The notes under the pieces were generated by a model, which saw only the letters and a program-made list of their open reading frames with translations, did no database searches and was not told the origin of the DNA. A program made the translations under genes and the position numbers. From DAITQM01 sp036832975 (lineage in GTDB: Bacteria > Pseudomonadota > Gammaproteobacteria > Xanthomonadales > Wenzhouxiangellaceae), in NCBI GenBank assembly GCA_036832975.1, contig DAITQM010000004.1, positions 1 to 64,000 of the forward strand: a stretch of 64,000 nucleotides of DNA. The letters run 5' to 3'. This document shows positions 56,294-64,000 of the stretch, one piece after another. How positions within the stretch are numbered: the stretch's first letter is position 1; the number at the start of each line of letters is the position of its first letter.

Positions 56294-57654
56294 AAAGCAA
56301 TCCCAAAATGCGCACGGTGTTTTTATGCCGTGAATGCGGCGCCGCCCACCCGAAATGGGCCGGCCAGTGCAACGATTGCGGCGCCTGGAACACGCTCGAA
56401 CAGGCCGCGGCCCCGGCCGTCCGCGCCCGTGGCTACGCCGGCGCCGGCGGCGAGCGCACGGCCCTGGAGCGCGTCGATATCGCCAAAGCCCCGCGCCTCA
56501 AAACCGCTATCGCCGAACTCGACCGTGTGCTCGGCGGCGGCATCGTCCCCGGCTCGGCGATCCTGATCGGCGGCGAACCGGGGATCGGCAAGTCCACGCT
56601 GCTGCTGCAAGTCCTGGCCGGCATCGCCGGCGCCCACCCGGCGCTCTATGTCAGCGGCGAGGAGTCGCTCGCCCAACTGGCCCTCCGCGCCCGCCGCCTG
56701 AACCTCGCCGCCGGCGGCATCGAGTGCATGACCGAGACCCGGCTGGAAGCGATTCTGGCCGCCGCCCAAAGCGCCGGGCCGACGGTCCTGGTTATCGACT
56801 CGATCCAGACGATCGCCGGCGACGATTCGCCGTCGGCCCCCGGCTCGGTGAGCCAGGTGCGCGACTCGGCGCTGGCTCTCACCCGCTATGCCAAACAAAC
56901 CGGCTGCGTGCTCTTTTTGATCGGCCATGTGACCAAGGAGGGACAACTTGCCGGGCCGCGCGTTCTCGAACACATGGTCGATACCGTGCTCTATTTCGAA
57001 AGCGACAGCGGCAGCCGCTTTCGGCTGTTGCGCGCCGTCAAGAACCGCTTCGGCGCAGTCAATGAACTCGGCGTCTTCGCGATGAGCGACCAGGGGCTGC
57101 GCGAAGTGCCGAATCCGTCGGCCATCTTTCTGTCCGAACGCGATGCACCGGTACCGGGCAGCGCCGTGCTGGTCAGCCGCGAAGGGACACGGCCATTGCT
57201 CGTCGAAGTCCAGGCCCTGGTCGATGAAAACCGCCACGGTACGCCGCGCCGCGTCGCGCTCGGCATCGAAACCAACCGCCTGCTGCTGCTCCTCGCCGTC
57301 ATGCACCGCCACGGCGGCCTGGCGATCCACGACCAGGACGTGTTCGTCAATATCGTCGGCGGCCTGCGCGTCCAGGAAACCGCCGCCGACCTGGCATTGG
57401 CGCTCGCCGTCTGGTCCAGCCTGCGCGGCCGGCCGCTGCCGGCTGGGATGGCGAGTTTCGGCGAAATCGGGCTGGCCGGCGAACTGCGGCCGGTGCCCGA
57501 CGGCGAAGCCCGCATCCGCGCCGCCGCCGGTCAGGGATTGAGCCGCATTGTGCTGCCCAAAGCCAACACCCGCGGACTCAAACCCCCGCCCGGGGTCACG
57601 CTCCTCCCCGCCGCCCGTCTGAGCGAAGCATTGGCGCTCGCCGCCGAGCAGTGA
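56290..57654 (+). CDS. radA: DNA repair protein RadA
   Basis: 454 aa recombination motor. N-terminal four-Cys zinc finger (CRECGAAHPKWAGQCNDCGAW), RecA-like ATPase with ILIGGEPGIGKSTLLLQV, the RadA-specific VKNRFGAVNELG motif, and a C-terminal Lon-protease-like domain (LAIHDQDVFVNIVGGLRV, GMASFGEIGLAGELRPV). Helicase-like branch migration in recombination. Coupled to maf. Confidence 0.96.
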   Translation: MKSNPKMRTVFLCRECGAAHPKWAGQCNDCGAWNTLEQAAAPAVRARGYAGAGGERTALERVDIAKAPRLKTAIAELDRVLGGGIVPGSAILIGGEPGIGKSTLLLQVLAGIAGAHPALYVSGEESLAQLALRARRLNLAAGGIECMTETRLEAILAAAQSAGPTVLVIDSIQTIAGDDSPSAPGSVSQVRDSALALTRYAKQTGCVLFLIGHVTKEGQLAGPRVLEHMVDTVLYFESDSGSRFRLLRAVKNRFGAVNELGVFAMSDQGLREVPNPSAIFLSERDAPVPGSAVLVSREGTRPLLVEVQALVDENRHGTPRRVALGIETNRLLLLLAVMHRHGGLAIHDQDVFVNIVGGLRVQETAADLALALAVWSSLRGRPLPAGMASFGEIGLAGELRPVPDGEARIRAAAGQGLSRIVLPKANTRGLKPPPGVTLLPAARLSEALALAAEQ

Positions 57655-57672
57655 ACCTGCACCCAACACTAT

Positions 57673-57713
57673 TTGATTTCGATCAAATCGGCGCCGCGGA
57701 AAACCGCTATCGT
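57673..57713 (+). promoter_or_regulatory. FNR/Anr-type box with spaced -10, upstream of the 2OG oxygenase
   Basis: TTGATTTCGATCAA (57673-57686) is a perfect TTGAT-N4-ATCAA FNR-family site. TATCGT at 57708-57713 would place transcription start near 57720-57721, putting the box centre at about -41, the class II activator position. The oxygenase ATG is at 57767. Confidence 0.6.
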
Positions 57714-57766
57714 CAGCTTCCACCCGCCGGCCCCGCCGGCGCGCTCAACCTACACGGAACGCGGTC

Positions 57767-58531
57767 ATGTCGGCTGTACCCCACACTTCGGATTTCACGC
57801 TGCTGCACAGGGGATTACTGGATCCAGCGCTCGATGCCGAGCGTCTCCATACAAGGTTTGCCGCGCAGGGTTATTTACAGATCGAAAACGGCCTGCGCCC
57901 CGAAGTGGCGACGCGCTTGCACCGCTGCCTGGCCGAGGAAGTGCCGTGGTCGATCGCCTACCGTGACGAGGACGGCCCGAAAACGATCGCCCGCACCGAT
58001 TTCGAACGGCTGTCGCCCGCCGCCCAGGATGCCTTCTGGGCACAGACCGCGGCCCTCGCCGAAACCGGCTACCAGTTCGTCTACGACACGTACATGATGA
58101 TCAGCGCCTACCTGCAAAAGCGCCATCCCGATCTGTTCCTCAACCGCATCGTCGAACAGGTCAACAGCCGGCCGTGGCTCGAATTCTGGCGCACCGTCAC
58201 CGGCGACCGCGAGATCATCAAGACCTATGTCCAGGCCAGCCGCTATATCGCCGGCTACTATCTGAAAAACCACAACGACTACCAGGCGGGCCAAGAGCGG
58301 CGCTTCGCGGTGGTCATCAATCTCAGCCGCGACTGGGAGGTGCACTGGGGCGGATTGTTTCAGGCGCTGGACGACAAAGGCGACGTCAAGCTGACGCTGA
58401 CGCCGAAATTCAACTCGATCAACATGTTCAAGATCCCGGCTCCGCACTGTGTTTCGCCGGTCGCTGATTACGTCACCGCCGAACGCCTGGCCCTGGTCTG
58501 CTGGCTGCGTGCCGACCGTAATCCGGACTGA
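57767..58531 (+). CDS. 2-oxoglutarate/Fe(II)-dependent oxygenase, prolyl-hydroxylase-like
   Basis: 254 aa. A double-stranded beta-helix core carries the facial triad: HxD as H169-N-D171 (LKNHNDYQ), distal H227 (IPAPHCVSPV), and the 2OG-binding Arg probably in YVTAERLALVCWLR. The RFAVVINLSRDW and WGGLFQAL segments resemble Tpa1/Ofd1-type prolyl hydroxylases. The target protein or metabolite is unknown. It stands alone between radA and pspF, behind an FNR-like site, with its own promoter. Confidence 0.82.
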   Translation: MSAVPHTSDFTLLHRGLLDPALDAERLHTRFAAQGYLQIENGLRPEVATRLHRCLAEEVPWSIAYRDEDGPKTIARTDFERLSPAAQDAFWAQTAALAETGYQFVYDTYMMISAYLQKRHPDLFLNRIVEQVNSRPWLEFWRTVTGDREIIKTYVQASRYIAGYYLKNHNDYQAGQERRFAVVINLSRDWEVHWGGLFQALDDKGDVKLTLTPKFNSINMFKIPAPHCVSPVADYVTAERLALVCWLRADRNPD

Positions 58532-58574
58532 GCCCGGATGATTCCTGGCCCGCCAGTCGGGATAAAATCCGATC

Positions 58575-59582
58575 ATGACTCCTCCCGTCGAGCAAACCCT
58601 GATCGGCGAATCACCGGTATTCGTCGAAATGCTGGAGCGCGTCTCCCAGCTCGCCCAGGTCAACCGCCCAGTGCTGTTGATCGGTGAGCGCGGCACCGGC
58701 AAGGAACTGATCGCCCGCCGTCTGCACTATCTTTCGCCGCGCTGGGAAAAACCGTTCGTCCGGCTCGATTGCGCCTCGCTCGCCGAAAGCCTGCTCGAAA
58801 GCGAGCTGTTCGGTCACGAAGCCGGCGCCTTCACGGGCGCCGTCCGCCGCCGTCATGGACGCTTCGAACTGGCCGACCACGGCAGCTTGTTCCTCGACGA
58901 GTTGGCGAACACGACGAGCGCCGTGCAGGAAAAGCTGCTCGGCGTCATCGAATATGGGCGTTTCGAGCGCGTCGGCGGGCAGCAGACGGTCGAAATCGAC
59001 GTCCGGGTGATCGGCGCGACCAACGTCGATCTGCCGTCGCGCGCCGCCGCCGGGCGCTTCCGCGCCGACCTGCTCGATCGCCTGGCCTTCGATGTCGTCA
59101 CGCTGCCGCCGCTGCGTGCCCGGCGCGAAGACATCCTGCCGCTCGCCGAACACTTCGCGATGCGCTTGACAAGCGAATTGGGGCGCGAATGGTTCGCCGG
59201 CTTCAGCGCCCAGGCCCGCAGCCAGTTGCACGACCATCCGTGGCCCGGCAACGTCCGTGAACTGAAAAACACCGTCGAGCGTGCCGTCTTTCACCAATCG
59301 GACAGCAAACGGCCGATCGCCGAAATCGACTTCGACCCGTTCGCTTCCCCGTGGCGGCCGGCGCCAGAGTCCTCGGCCGGCAACCCGGCGCCAGCAGCCC
59401 TGCCGCCCCTGCCCATCGATCTCAAATCCGACCTGGCGGCGCGCGAAAGCCGCCTGCTCGAGCGGGCCCTCGACCAGGCGCGCCACAACCAGCGCAAAGC
59501 GGCCGAACTGCTTGGCCTGACCTACGACCAGTTCCGGGGGATCTGGCGTAAATATCGGGACGGGGGTGGGGAGCGGGAGTGA
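58575..59582 (+). CDS. pspF: PspF-type sigma-54-dependent enhancer-binding activator
   Basis: 335 aa AAA+ activator without a receiver domain. LLIGERGTGKELIARRLHYLS (Walker A, shortened), the sigma-54 contact loop GAFTGA, SLFLDELANTT (Walker B), and a C-terminal Fis-type helix-turn-helix (NQRKAAELLGLTYDQFRGIWRKY). Starting directly with the AAA+ domain (EQTLIGESPVFVEML) is characteristic of PspF, regulator of the phage-shock response. pspA/B/C are not in the window, so it is either an orphan or acts at a distance. Confidence 0.87.
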   Translation: MTPPVEQTLIGESPVFVEMLERVSQLAQVNRPVLLIGERGTGKELIARRLHYLSPRWEKPFVRLDCASLAESLLESELFGHEAGAFTGAVRRRHGRFELADHGSLFLDELANTTSAVQEKLLGVIEYGRFERVGGQQTVEIDVRVIGATNVDLPSRAAAGRFRADLLDRLAFDVVTLPPLRARREDILPLAEHFAMRLTSELGREWFAGFSAQARSQLHDHPWPGNVRELKNTVERAVFHQSDSKRPIAEIDFDPFASPWRPAPESSAGNPAPAALPPLPIDLKSDLAARESRLLERALDQARHNQRKAAELLGLTYDQFRGIWRKYRDGGGERE

Positions 59583-59597
59583 ATTGGAGATGGGTTA

Positions 59598-59685
59598 TGG
59601 CGGAAGGGGTGGGATTCGAACCCACGGGCGGTTACCCGCCGCCGGTTTTCAAGACCGGTGCAATCGACCACTCTGCCACCCTTCC
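59598..59685 (-). tRNA. tRNA-Ser (anticodon UGA)
   Basis: 88 nt including an encoded CCA (TGG at 59598-59600 on the plus strand). The acceptor stem GGAAGGG pairs with CCCTTCC; the anticodon loop reads CTTGAAA with UGA at 59651-59649; the long variable arm GGCGGGTAACCGCC-like marks class II tRNA-Ser; the T arm is GTGGGTTCGAATCCCAC. It lies next to yccA, as serT does in E. coli. Confidence 0.97.
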
Positions 59686-59777
59686 ATAACGAATATTTTA
59701 TGGCAGAAGAGGGGTGGGATAGACAAAGGGTGGGATTATGGTTTAATGGACCTGCCGAAACCCGACTGGAGAACACA

Positions 59778-60440
59778 ATGAATCAGACGATTGCCCGCCC
59801 CATCGCCCAGACCCTGGAAATCAACCGGGTGCTGCGCAACACTTACGCGCTGCTGGCGATGACGCTGCTGTTCAGCGCCTTGACCGCCCTGTTGTCGATG
59901 GTCAACCAGTGGCCGCACCCGGGGTTGGCGCTGACGCTGATCGGGTATTTCGGGCTGCTGTTCGTGACCACCCGGCTGCGCAACAGCGCCTGGGGCATAC
60001 TCGCAGTGTTCGCCTTGACCGGCTTTATGGGCCTGACGCTCGGGCCGGTCATCAACGCCTATCTCGCGCGCTTCGTCAATGGCGACGAGTTGGTGATTCT
60101 GGCGCTCGGCGGTACCGGCGTGATTTTTCTCGGCCTGTCGGCGTTCGCTTTGACGACGCGCCGCGATTTCAGTTTTCTCGGCCAGTTTCTGCTGGTCGGC
60201 ATCCTGGTTGCGTTCGTTGCCGGGATTGCATCTGTTCTCTTCGGCCTGTCGGCGCTGGCGCTGGCCGTCTCGTCTATGTTCATGCTGCTGATGGGCGGCT
60301 TGATCGTCTATGAAACCCAGCAGATCGCCCGCGGCGGCGAAACCAATTACATCATGGCCACGGTCACGCTGTATGTGACCATCTACAACCTGTTCAGCAG
60401 CCTTTTGCACCTGCTCGGTTTCGGGCTCGGCGAGGATTGA
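59778..60440 (+). CDS. yccA: Bax inhibitor-1/YccA family membrane protein
   Basis: 220 aa with seven hydrophobic segments. N-terminal VLRNTYALLAMTLLFSALTA, and the C-terminal MFMLLMGGLIVYETQQI(A)RGGETNYI block is the BI-1 signature. In E. coli YccA binds FtsH and modulates its proteolysis. ATG 59778 has GGAG upstream. Next to tRNA-Ser as in E. coli. Confidence 0.94.
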   Translation: MNQTIARPIAQTLEINRVLRNTYALLAMTLLFSALTALLSMVNQWPHPGLALTLIGYFGLLFVTTRLRNSAWGILAVFALTGFMGLTLGPVINAYLARFVNGDELVILALGGTGVIFLGLSAFALTTRRDFSFLGQFLLVGILVAFVAGIASVLFGLSALALAVSSMFMLLMGGLIVYETQQIARGGETNYIMATVTLYVTIYNLFSSLLHLLGFGLGED

Positions 60441-60462
60441 GCCCACCGGGCGAGCGGTACAG

Positions 60463-60490
60463 AGGCCGGCGGCCCGTCGCCGGCCTTTTT
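60463..60490 (+). terminator. Rho-independent terminator of yccA
   Basis: AGGCCGGCG (60463-60471) pairs with CGCCGGCCT (60478-60486) across a 6 nt loop, followed by a T-run to 60490. It begins 23 bp after the yccA stop. Confidence 0.85.
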
Positions 60491-60493
60491 CGT

Positions 60494-60523
60494 TTGTGGG
60501 CCTGTTTCGGGCACGGGTATAAT
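60494..60523 (+). promoter_or_regulatory. Predicted sucA promoter
   Basis: TTGTGG (60494-60499), 18 bp spacer and a perfect TATAAT (60518-60523). Transcription would start near 60530, leaving a leader of about 100 nt before the ATG at 60630. Confidence 0.6.
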
Positions 60524-60629
60524 AATCGTGACGTTTTCCTTCCGCCCCGGCGGTCTGCTGTCATCCGCGGCGGAAGTCCCACCGGCGCGACTCTGCAAAC
60601 CCGGCCAGCCGCGATTGACTGCCTGCACC

Positions 60630-63491
60630 ATGGACCGACCCGTGATTCACTCTTCACCCGCCTTGACGATCGCCGAGCGCGTGCAGCTTTCGCACTTATC
60701 CGGCGCGAACCGCGCCTGGATCGAGGCGCTGTACGAACAATGGCTCACCGAACCAGCCACCGTGCCGGCGGAATGGAGCGGGGTGTTCGCCGCCTTGGGT
60801 CCGGGTCCGGACAGCCGCCACCGCGACATCGCCGAGCGTTTCCGCGTGTTGGCCCGCCATCCGGCGCCAGCGGCAACCTCGAGCGCCGTGCTCGACCACA
60901 AACAGGCCGGCGTCCTGAAGCTGATCAACGCCTACCGGGTACGCGGCCATCAGAAGGCGGACCTGGATCCGCTCAGGCTCAGCGCCCGGCCGCCGGTGCC
61001 CGACCTCGACCTGTCGTTTCACGACCTGGACGACGGCGACCTCGATCGCGAATTCGACACCGGTTCGTTGCACGCCCCCGACCGCCTGAGCCTGCAAGCC
61101 ATTGTCACACTGCTCGATCGGGTCTATTGCGGATCGATCGGCGCCGAGTACATGCACATCGTCGATACGACGCAGCGCCGCTGGCTGCAAGAGCGGCTCG
61201 AGGGCAGCGGCGGAAATTTCGCCTTCAACGCCGACGAACGGCGCCGTTTTCTCGCCAAACTGACCGCCGCCGAAGGCCTCGAACGCTACCTGCACACCCG
61301 CTACGTCGGGCAGAAGCGCTTCTCGTTGGAAGGCGCCGAAAGCCTGATTCCGCTGCTCTATGAAATGATCCACCACGCCGGCCGGCAGGCGGTGCGCGAG
61401 GTCGTGATCGGCATGGCCCACCGCGGCCGGCTCAACGTCCTGGTCAACATCCTCGGCAAGCAGCCGGCCGATTTGTTCGAGGAGTTCGAGGGCAAGGTCC
61501 GGCCGGACAATATCAGCCGCTCGGGCGACGTGAAGTACCACCTCGGCTACAGCTCGGACATGTTGGTCGACGGCGAGCCGATCCACCTTGCCCTGGCCTT
61601 CAATCCTTCCCACCTCGAAATCGTCGACCCGGTGGTCGTCGGTTTTGCCCGTGCCCGTCAGACCCGCCACCGAGATCGCGAGCACCGGCTCGTCCTGCCG
61701 GTGCTGATCCACGGCGACGCGGCATTCGCCGGACAGGGCGTGGTGATGGAGTTGTTCAATATGTCGCAAGCGCGCGGCTTCAAGGTCGGCGGCACGGTAC
61801 ACATCGTGGTCAACAACCAGATCGGCTTCACCACCAGCAACCCGCTCGACGCCCGTTCGACGTTGTACTGCACCGAGGTGGCCAAGCTGGTGCAGGCGCC
61901 GATCCTGCACGTCAACGGCGACGACCCGGAAGCCGTGGTCTTCTGCGCCCGGCTGGCACACGACTTCCGCGCCCGCTTCGGCAAGGACGTGGTACTCGAC
62001 CTGGTGTGTTACCGGCGCCACGGCCACAACGAAGCCGACGAACCGGCCGCCACCCAGCCGCTGATGTATCGGACGATCCATGAATTGCCGACGACCCGCG
62101 AAAAATACGCCGCCCGGCTGGCCGCCGACGGGGTCGTCGAGGCAGCCGCCATCGCCACGCTCAGCGACGAATACCGCGCCGCGCTCGACGACGGCCGGCA
62201 AGTCGCCGACGTCCAGCAGGCCGGCGTCCACCACGCTCACAATGCCGATTGGTCGCCATTCCAGGGCAACGATTGGCGCATGACGGCCGACACCCGGATG
62301 GCACCGGAGACGATCGCCCGGTTGGCCGCCGAACTCCATCGCCTGCCCGCTGGGTTCGTCCTGCACGACCGGGTCCGGCGCATCATCGACGACCGGCGGA
62401 AAATGGCGGCCGGTGAAATGCCGATCGACTGGGGCTTCGCCGAAACGATGGCCTACGCCGGCCTGATTGAAGACGGCTACGCGCTGCGCCTGGTCGGCCA
62501 GGATTCCGGGCGCGGCACTTTTTTCCACCGCCACGCGATCTTGCACGAGCAGCAAACCGGCCAGACGCTGGTCCCGCTCGAGCGCTTCGCCGGGCCGACC
62601 AATCCGGTGACGGTGATCGATTCGCTGCTCTCCGAGGAAGCGGTCCTCGGCTTCGAGTACGGCTACGCCAGCGCCGACCCGGAAACCCTGGTGATCTGGG
62701 AAGCGCAGTTCGGCGATTTCGCCAACGGTGCGCAGGTCGTGATCGACCAGTTCATCAGCTCGGGCGAAGCCAAATGGGGCCGCCTGTGCGCCCTGACGCT
62801 GTATCTACCGCACGGTTATGAAGGCCAGGGGCCGGAACACTCCTCGGCCCGCCTCGAACGCTTCATGCAGCTTTGCGCCGGCGACAACATGCAGGTCTGC
62901 GTGCCGTCGCTGCCGGCGCAGTGGTTTCATTTGATCCGCCGCCAGATGCTGCGCCTGTATCGCAAGCCGCTGATCGTGATGACCCCGAAAAGTCTGCTGC
63001 GCCATAAAGATTCCACTTCCAGCCTCGCCGACTTGAGCACCGGGGCCTTCCAGCCGCTGCTCGACGATCCTGCCGCCCCCGATCCGGCGGCCGTCAGGCG
63101 TCTGGTTTTCTGTGCCGGAAAAGTTTATTTCGATTTGGCCAAAAGCCGCGGCGCGCAGCAGCCGGTTGATACGGCGCTGGTCCGCATCGAACAGTTGTAT
63201 CCGTTTCCGCACGACGAACTGGCGGCGGCGGTCCGCCGCTATGCCGCGGCCGAAGACATCGTGTGGTGCCAGGAAGAACCGCTCAATCAAGGCGCCTACC
63301 GGCAGATCCGCGACTGGCTGGCTGCAGCGCTGCCGGCCGGCCGGCGGCTGCGCGCCGCGGGGCGGCCGCCGGCGGCCTCGCCGGCGGTCGGTTATCATGC
63401 GATCCACCTCGCAGAACAGCAAGCGCTCGTGCGTGACGCACTCGGCCTGACCGCCCCCGCTCAATCCCTGGCTTGCGGAAACTCTGACTGA
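60630..63491 (+). CDS. sucA: 2-oxoglutarate dehydrogenase E1 component
   Basis: 953 aa thiamine-diphosphate enzyme of the TCA cycle. N-terminal LSGANRAWIEALYEQW, then VIGMAHRGRLNVLVNILGK, FNPSHLEIVDPVV, the ThDP/Mg stretch VNGDDPEAV and RRHGHNEADEP, and the C-terminal transketolase-like part (LPHGYEGQGPEHSSARLERF, PKSLLRH). ATG 60630 (MDRPVIHSS) matches other SucA N-termini better than the earlier in-frame starts. Followed by sucB after 52 bp. Confidence 0.97.
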   Translation: MDRPVIHSSPALTIAERVQLSHLSGANRAWIEALYEQWLTEPATVPAEWSGVFAALGPGPDSRHRDIAERFRVLARHPAPAATSSAVLDHKQAGVLKLINAYRVRGHQKADLDPLRLSARPPVPDLDLSFHDLDDGDLDREFDTGSLHAPDRLSLQAIVTLLDRVYCGSIGAEYMHIVDTTQRRWLQERLEGSGGNFAFNADERRRFLAKLTAAEGLERYLHTRYVGQKRFSLEGAESLIPLLYEMIHHAGRQAVREVVIGMAHRGRLNVLVNILGKQPADLFEEFEGKVRPDNISRSGDVKYHLGYSSDMLVDGEPIHLALAFNPSHLEIVDPVVVGFARARQTRHRDREHRLVLPVLIHGDAAFAGQGVVMELFNMSQARGFKVGGTVHIVVNNQIGFTTSNPLDARSTLYCTEVAKLVQAPILHVNGDDPEAVVFCARLAHDFRARFGKDVVLDLVCYRRHGHNEADEPAATQPLMYRTIHELPTTREKYAARLAADGVVEAAAIATLSDEYRAALDDGRQVADVQQAGVHHAHNADWSPFQGNDWRMTADTRMAPETIARLAAELHRLPAGFVLHDRVRRIIDDRRKMAAGEMPIDWGFAETMAYAGLIEDGYALRLVGQDSGRGTFFHRHAILHEQQTGQTLVPLERFAGPTNPVTVIDSLLSEEAVLGFEYGYASADPETLVIWEAQFGDFANGAQVVIDQFISSGEAKWGRLCALTLYLPHGYEGQGPEHSSARLERFMQLCAGDNMQVCVPSLPAQWFHLIRRQMLRLYRKPLIVMTPKSLLRHKDSTSSLADLSTGAFQPLLDDPAAPDPAAVRRLVFCAGKVYFDLAKSRGAQQPVDTALVRIEQLYPFPHDELAAAVRRYAAAEDIVWCQEEPLNQGAYRQIRDWLAAALPAGRRLRAAGRPPAASPAVGYHAIHLAEQQALVRDALGLTAPAQSLACGNSD

Positions 63492-63543
63492 GTTTAGAGT
63501 TTCTCCGACATAAAACCTGCAGACTCTGGAGTTTCATTGCCCG

Positions 63544-64000
63544 ATGAACAGCGAAGTCAAAGTCCCGGTCCTGCCCGAATCGGTGAGCGATGCGACCGTC
63601 GCCGCCTGGCATGCCAAGGCGGGCGACACCGTGCGCCGCGATCAGAACCTGGTCGATCTGGAAACCGATAAAGTCGTGTTGGAAGTGCCGGCTCCGGTCA
63701 CCGGGACGCTGCGCGATATTCGCGCCGCGCAGGGTGCCACGGTGCAGTCGGGCGACGTGTTGGCCCTCATCGAGGAAGGAGCGGTGGCCGCGGCGGCGGA
63801 GGCCGTCACCCCACCCCCCGAACCTCCAACCAAGACCAGCCCCGAGCCGCCGGTGACACCGGTAGCCGCCGTGCCTCACCCGGCGGCGGGCGAATTGCCG
63901 CCGGCGGCGCGCAAACTCGCCGCCGAACACGGCCTCGAACCCAACGAAATCCCCGGCAGCGGCCGTCGCGGGCGGGTGACCAAAGGCGACGTCCTCCACT
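63544..64000 (+). CDS. sucB: Dihydrolipoyllysine succinyltransferase (E2), 5' part
   Basis: The first 152 codons, cut by the window end. The lipoyl domain (VKVPVLPESVSDATVAAWHA) has the lipoylated lysine K43 in LETDKVVLEV; a Pro/Glu/Ala-rich hinge (about 80-115) leads into the E3-binding domain (LPPAARKLAAEHGLEPNEIPG, split; ending GRVTKGDVL). The catalytic domain is outside the window. Operon with sucA. Confidence 0.95.
   Translation, partial: MNSEVKVPVLPESVSDATVAAWHAKAGDTVRRDQNLVDLETDKVVLEVPAPVTGTLRDIRAAQGATVQSGDVLALIEEGAVAAAAEAVTPPPEPPTKTSPEPPVTPVAAVPHPAAGELPPAARKLAAEHGLEPNEIPGSGRRGRVTKGDVLH

Noticed and set aside
60696..62555. 619-codon minus-strand frame opposite sucA
   Set aside because: sucA is unmistakable on the plus strand; the opposite frame lacks homology signals.

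Overview
This 64 kb window is a GC-rich, gene-dense bacterial chromosome segment. It is best explained as a gammaproteobacterium with affinities to the Xanthomonadales/Chromatiales side. Gene order supports this: rsmD/ftsY, mutY-yggX, mrp-dcd, rubredoxin/thiE-hemL, yccA next to tRNA-Ser(UGA), D-2-hydroxyglutarate dehydrogenase divergent from serA, and carA-carB-greA-rpfE-recJ. An electron-transfer-flavoprotein dehydrogenase, an enoyl-CoA isomerase, NDH-2, sucAB, outer-membrane receptors and many exported proteins point to an aerobic or facultative heterotroph. No phage, plasmid, rRNA or CRISPR locus is visible.

Layout. 1-2.7 kb: the end of a MITE-like element, ETF-ubiquinone oxidoreductase and dusA back to back around a 22 bp shared promoter. 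2.8-9.1 kb: a small secreted protein, then a minus-strand operon egtB-egtD-sdaA-prmC (ergothioneine synthesis, serine deaminase, release-factor methylase) bracketed by two inverted copies of a 159 bp MITE-like repeat, then a decayed tryptophan halogenase. 9.3-24 kb: His/Gly-rich exported protein, enoyl-CoA isomerase, M3 lipoprotein peptidase, dcd-mrp, a double glycosyltransferase, rsmD, ftsY-mutY-yggX, NDH-2, an M20 amidohydrolase and a glycine-zipper protein. 24-36 kb: an EF-G-like GTPase with a coupled secreted protein; a minus-strand run of ppnN, thioesterase, cytochrome b561 and YceI; a large Oar-type receptor; a complete 242 bp MITE; and a BlaI/M56-TonB pair. 36-47 kb: pyrC, rubredoxin, thiE-hemL, a toxin-antitoxin pair, rpsB-tsf-pyrH (S2 has a long Lys/Ala tail), an IPTL-CTERM exported protein, D2HGDH and serA. 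47-64 kb: SufU-like protein, recJ-rpfE-greA-carB-carA, maf-radA, a 2OG-Fe(II) oxygenase behind a consensus FNR box, pspF, tRNA-Ser, yccA, sucA and the start of sucB.

Functional themes. Serine metabolism appears twice (sdaA; serA with D2HGDH, which removes the D-2-hydroxyglutarate made by SerA). Pyrimidine supply is well represented (carAB, pyrC, pyrH, dcd). The less ordinary observations are the two miniature-element families, the MITE-bracketed ergothioneine operon, the histone-H1-like tail on ribosomal protein S2, the symmetric shared -10 between ETF-QO and dusA, the leaderless-looking toxin-antitoxin promoter, and the FNR-type site in front of an oxygen-consuming dioxygenase. I did not find one clearly unprecedented multi-gene system. 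Start codons were chosen from homology and ribosome-binding sites and are uncertain where stated.
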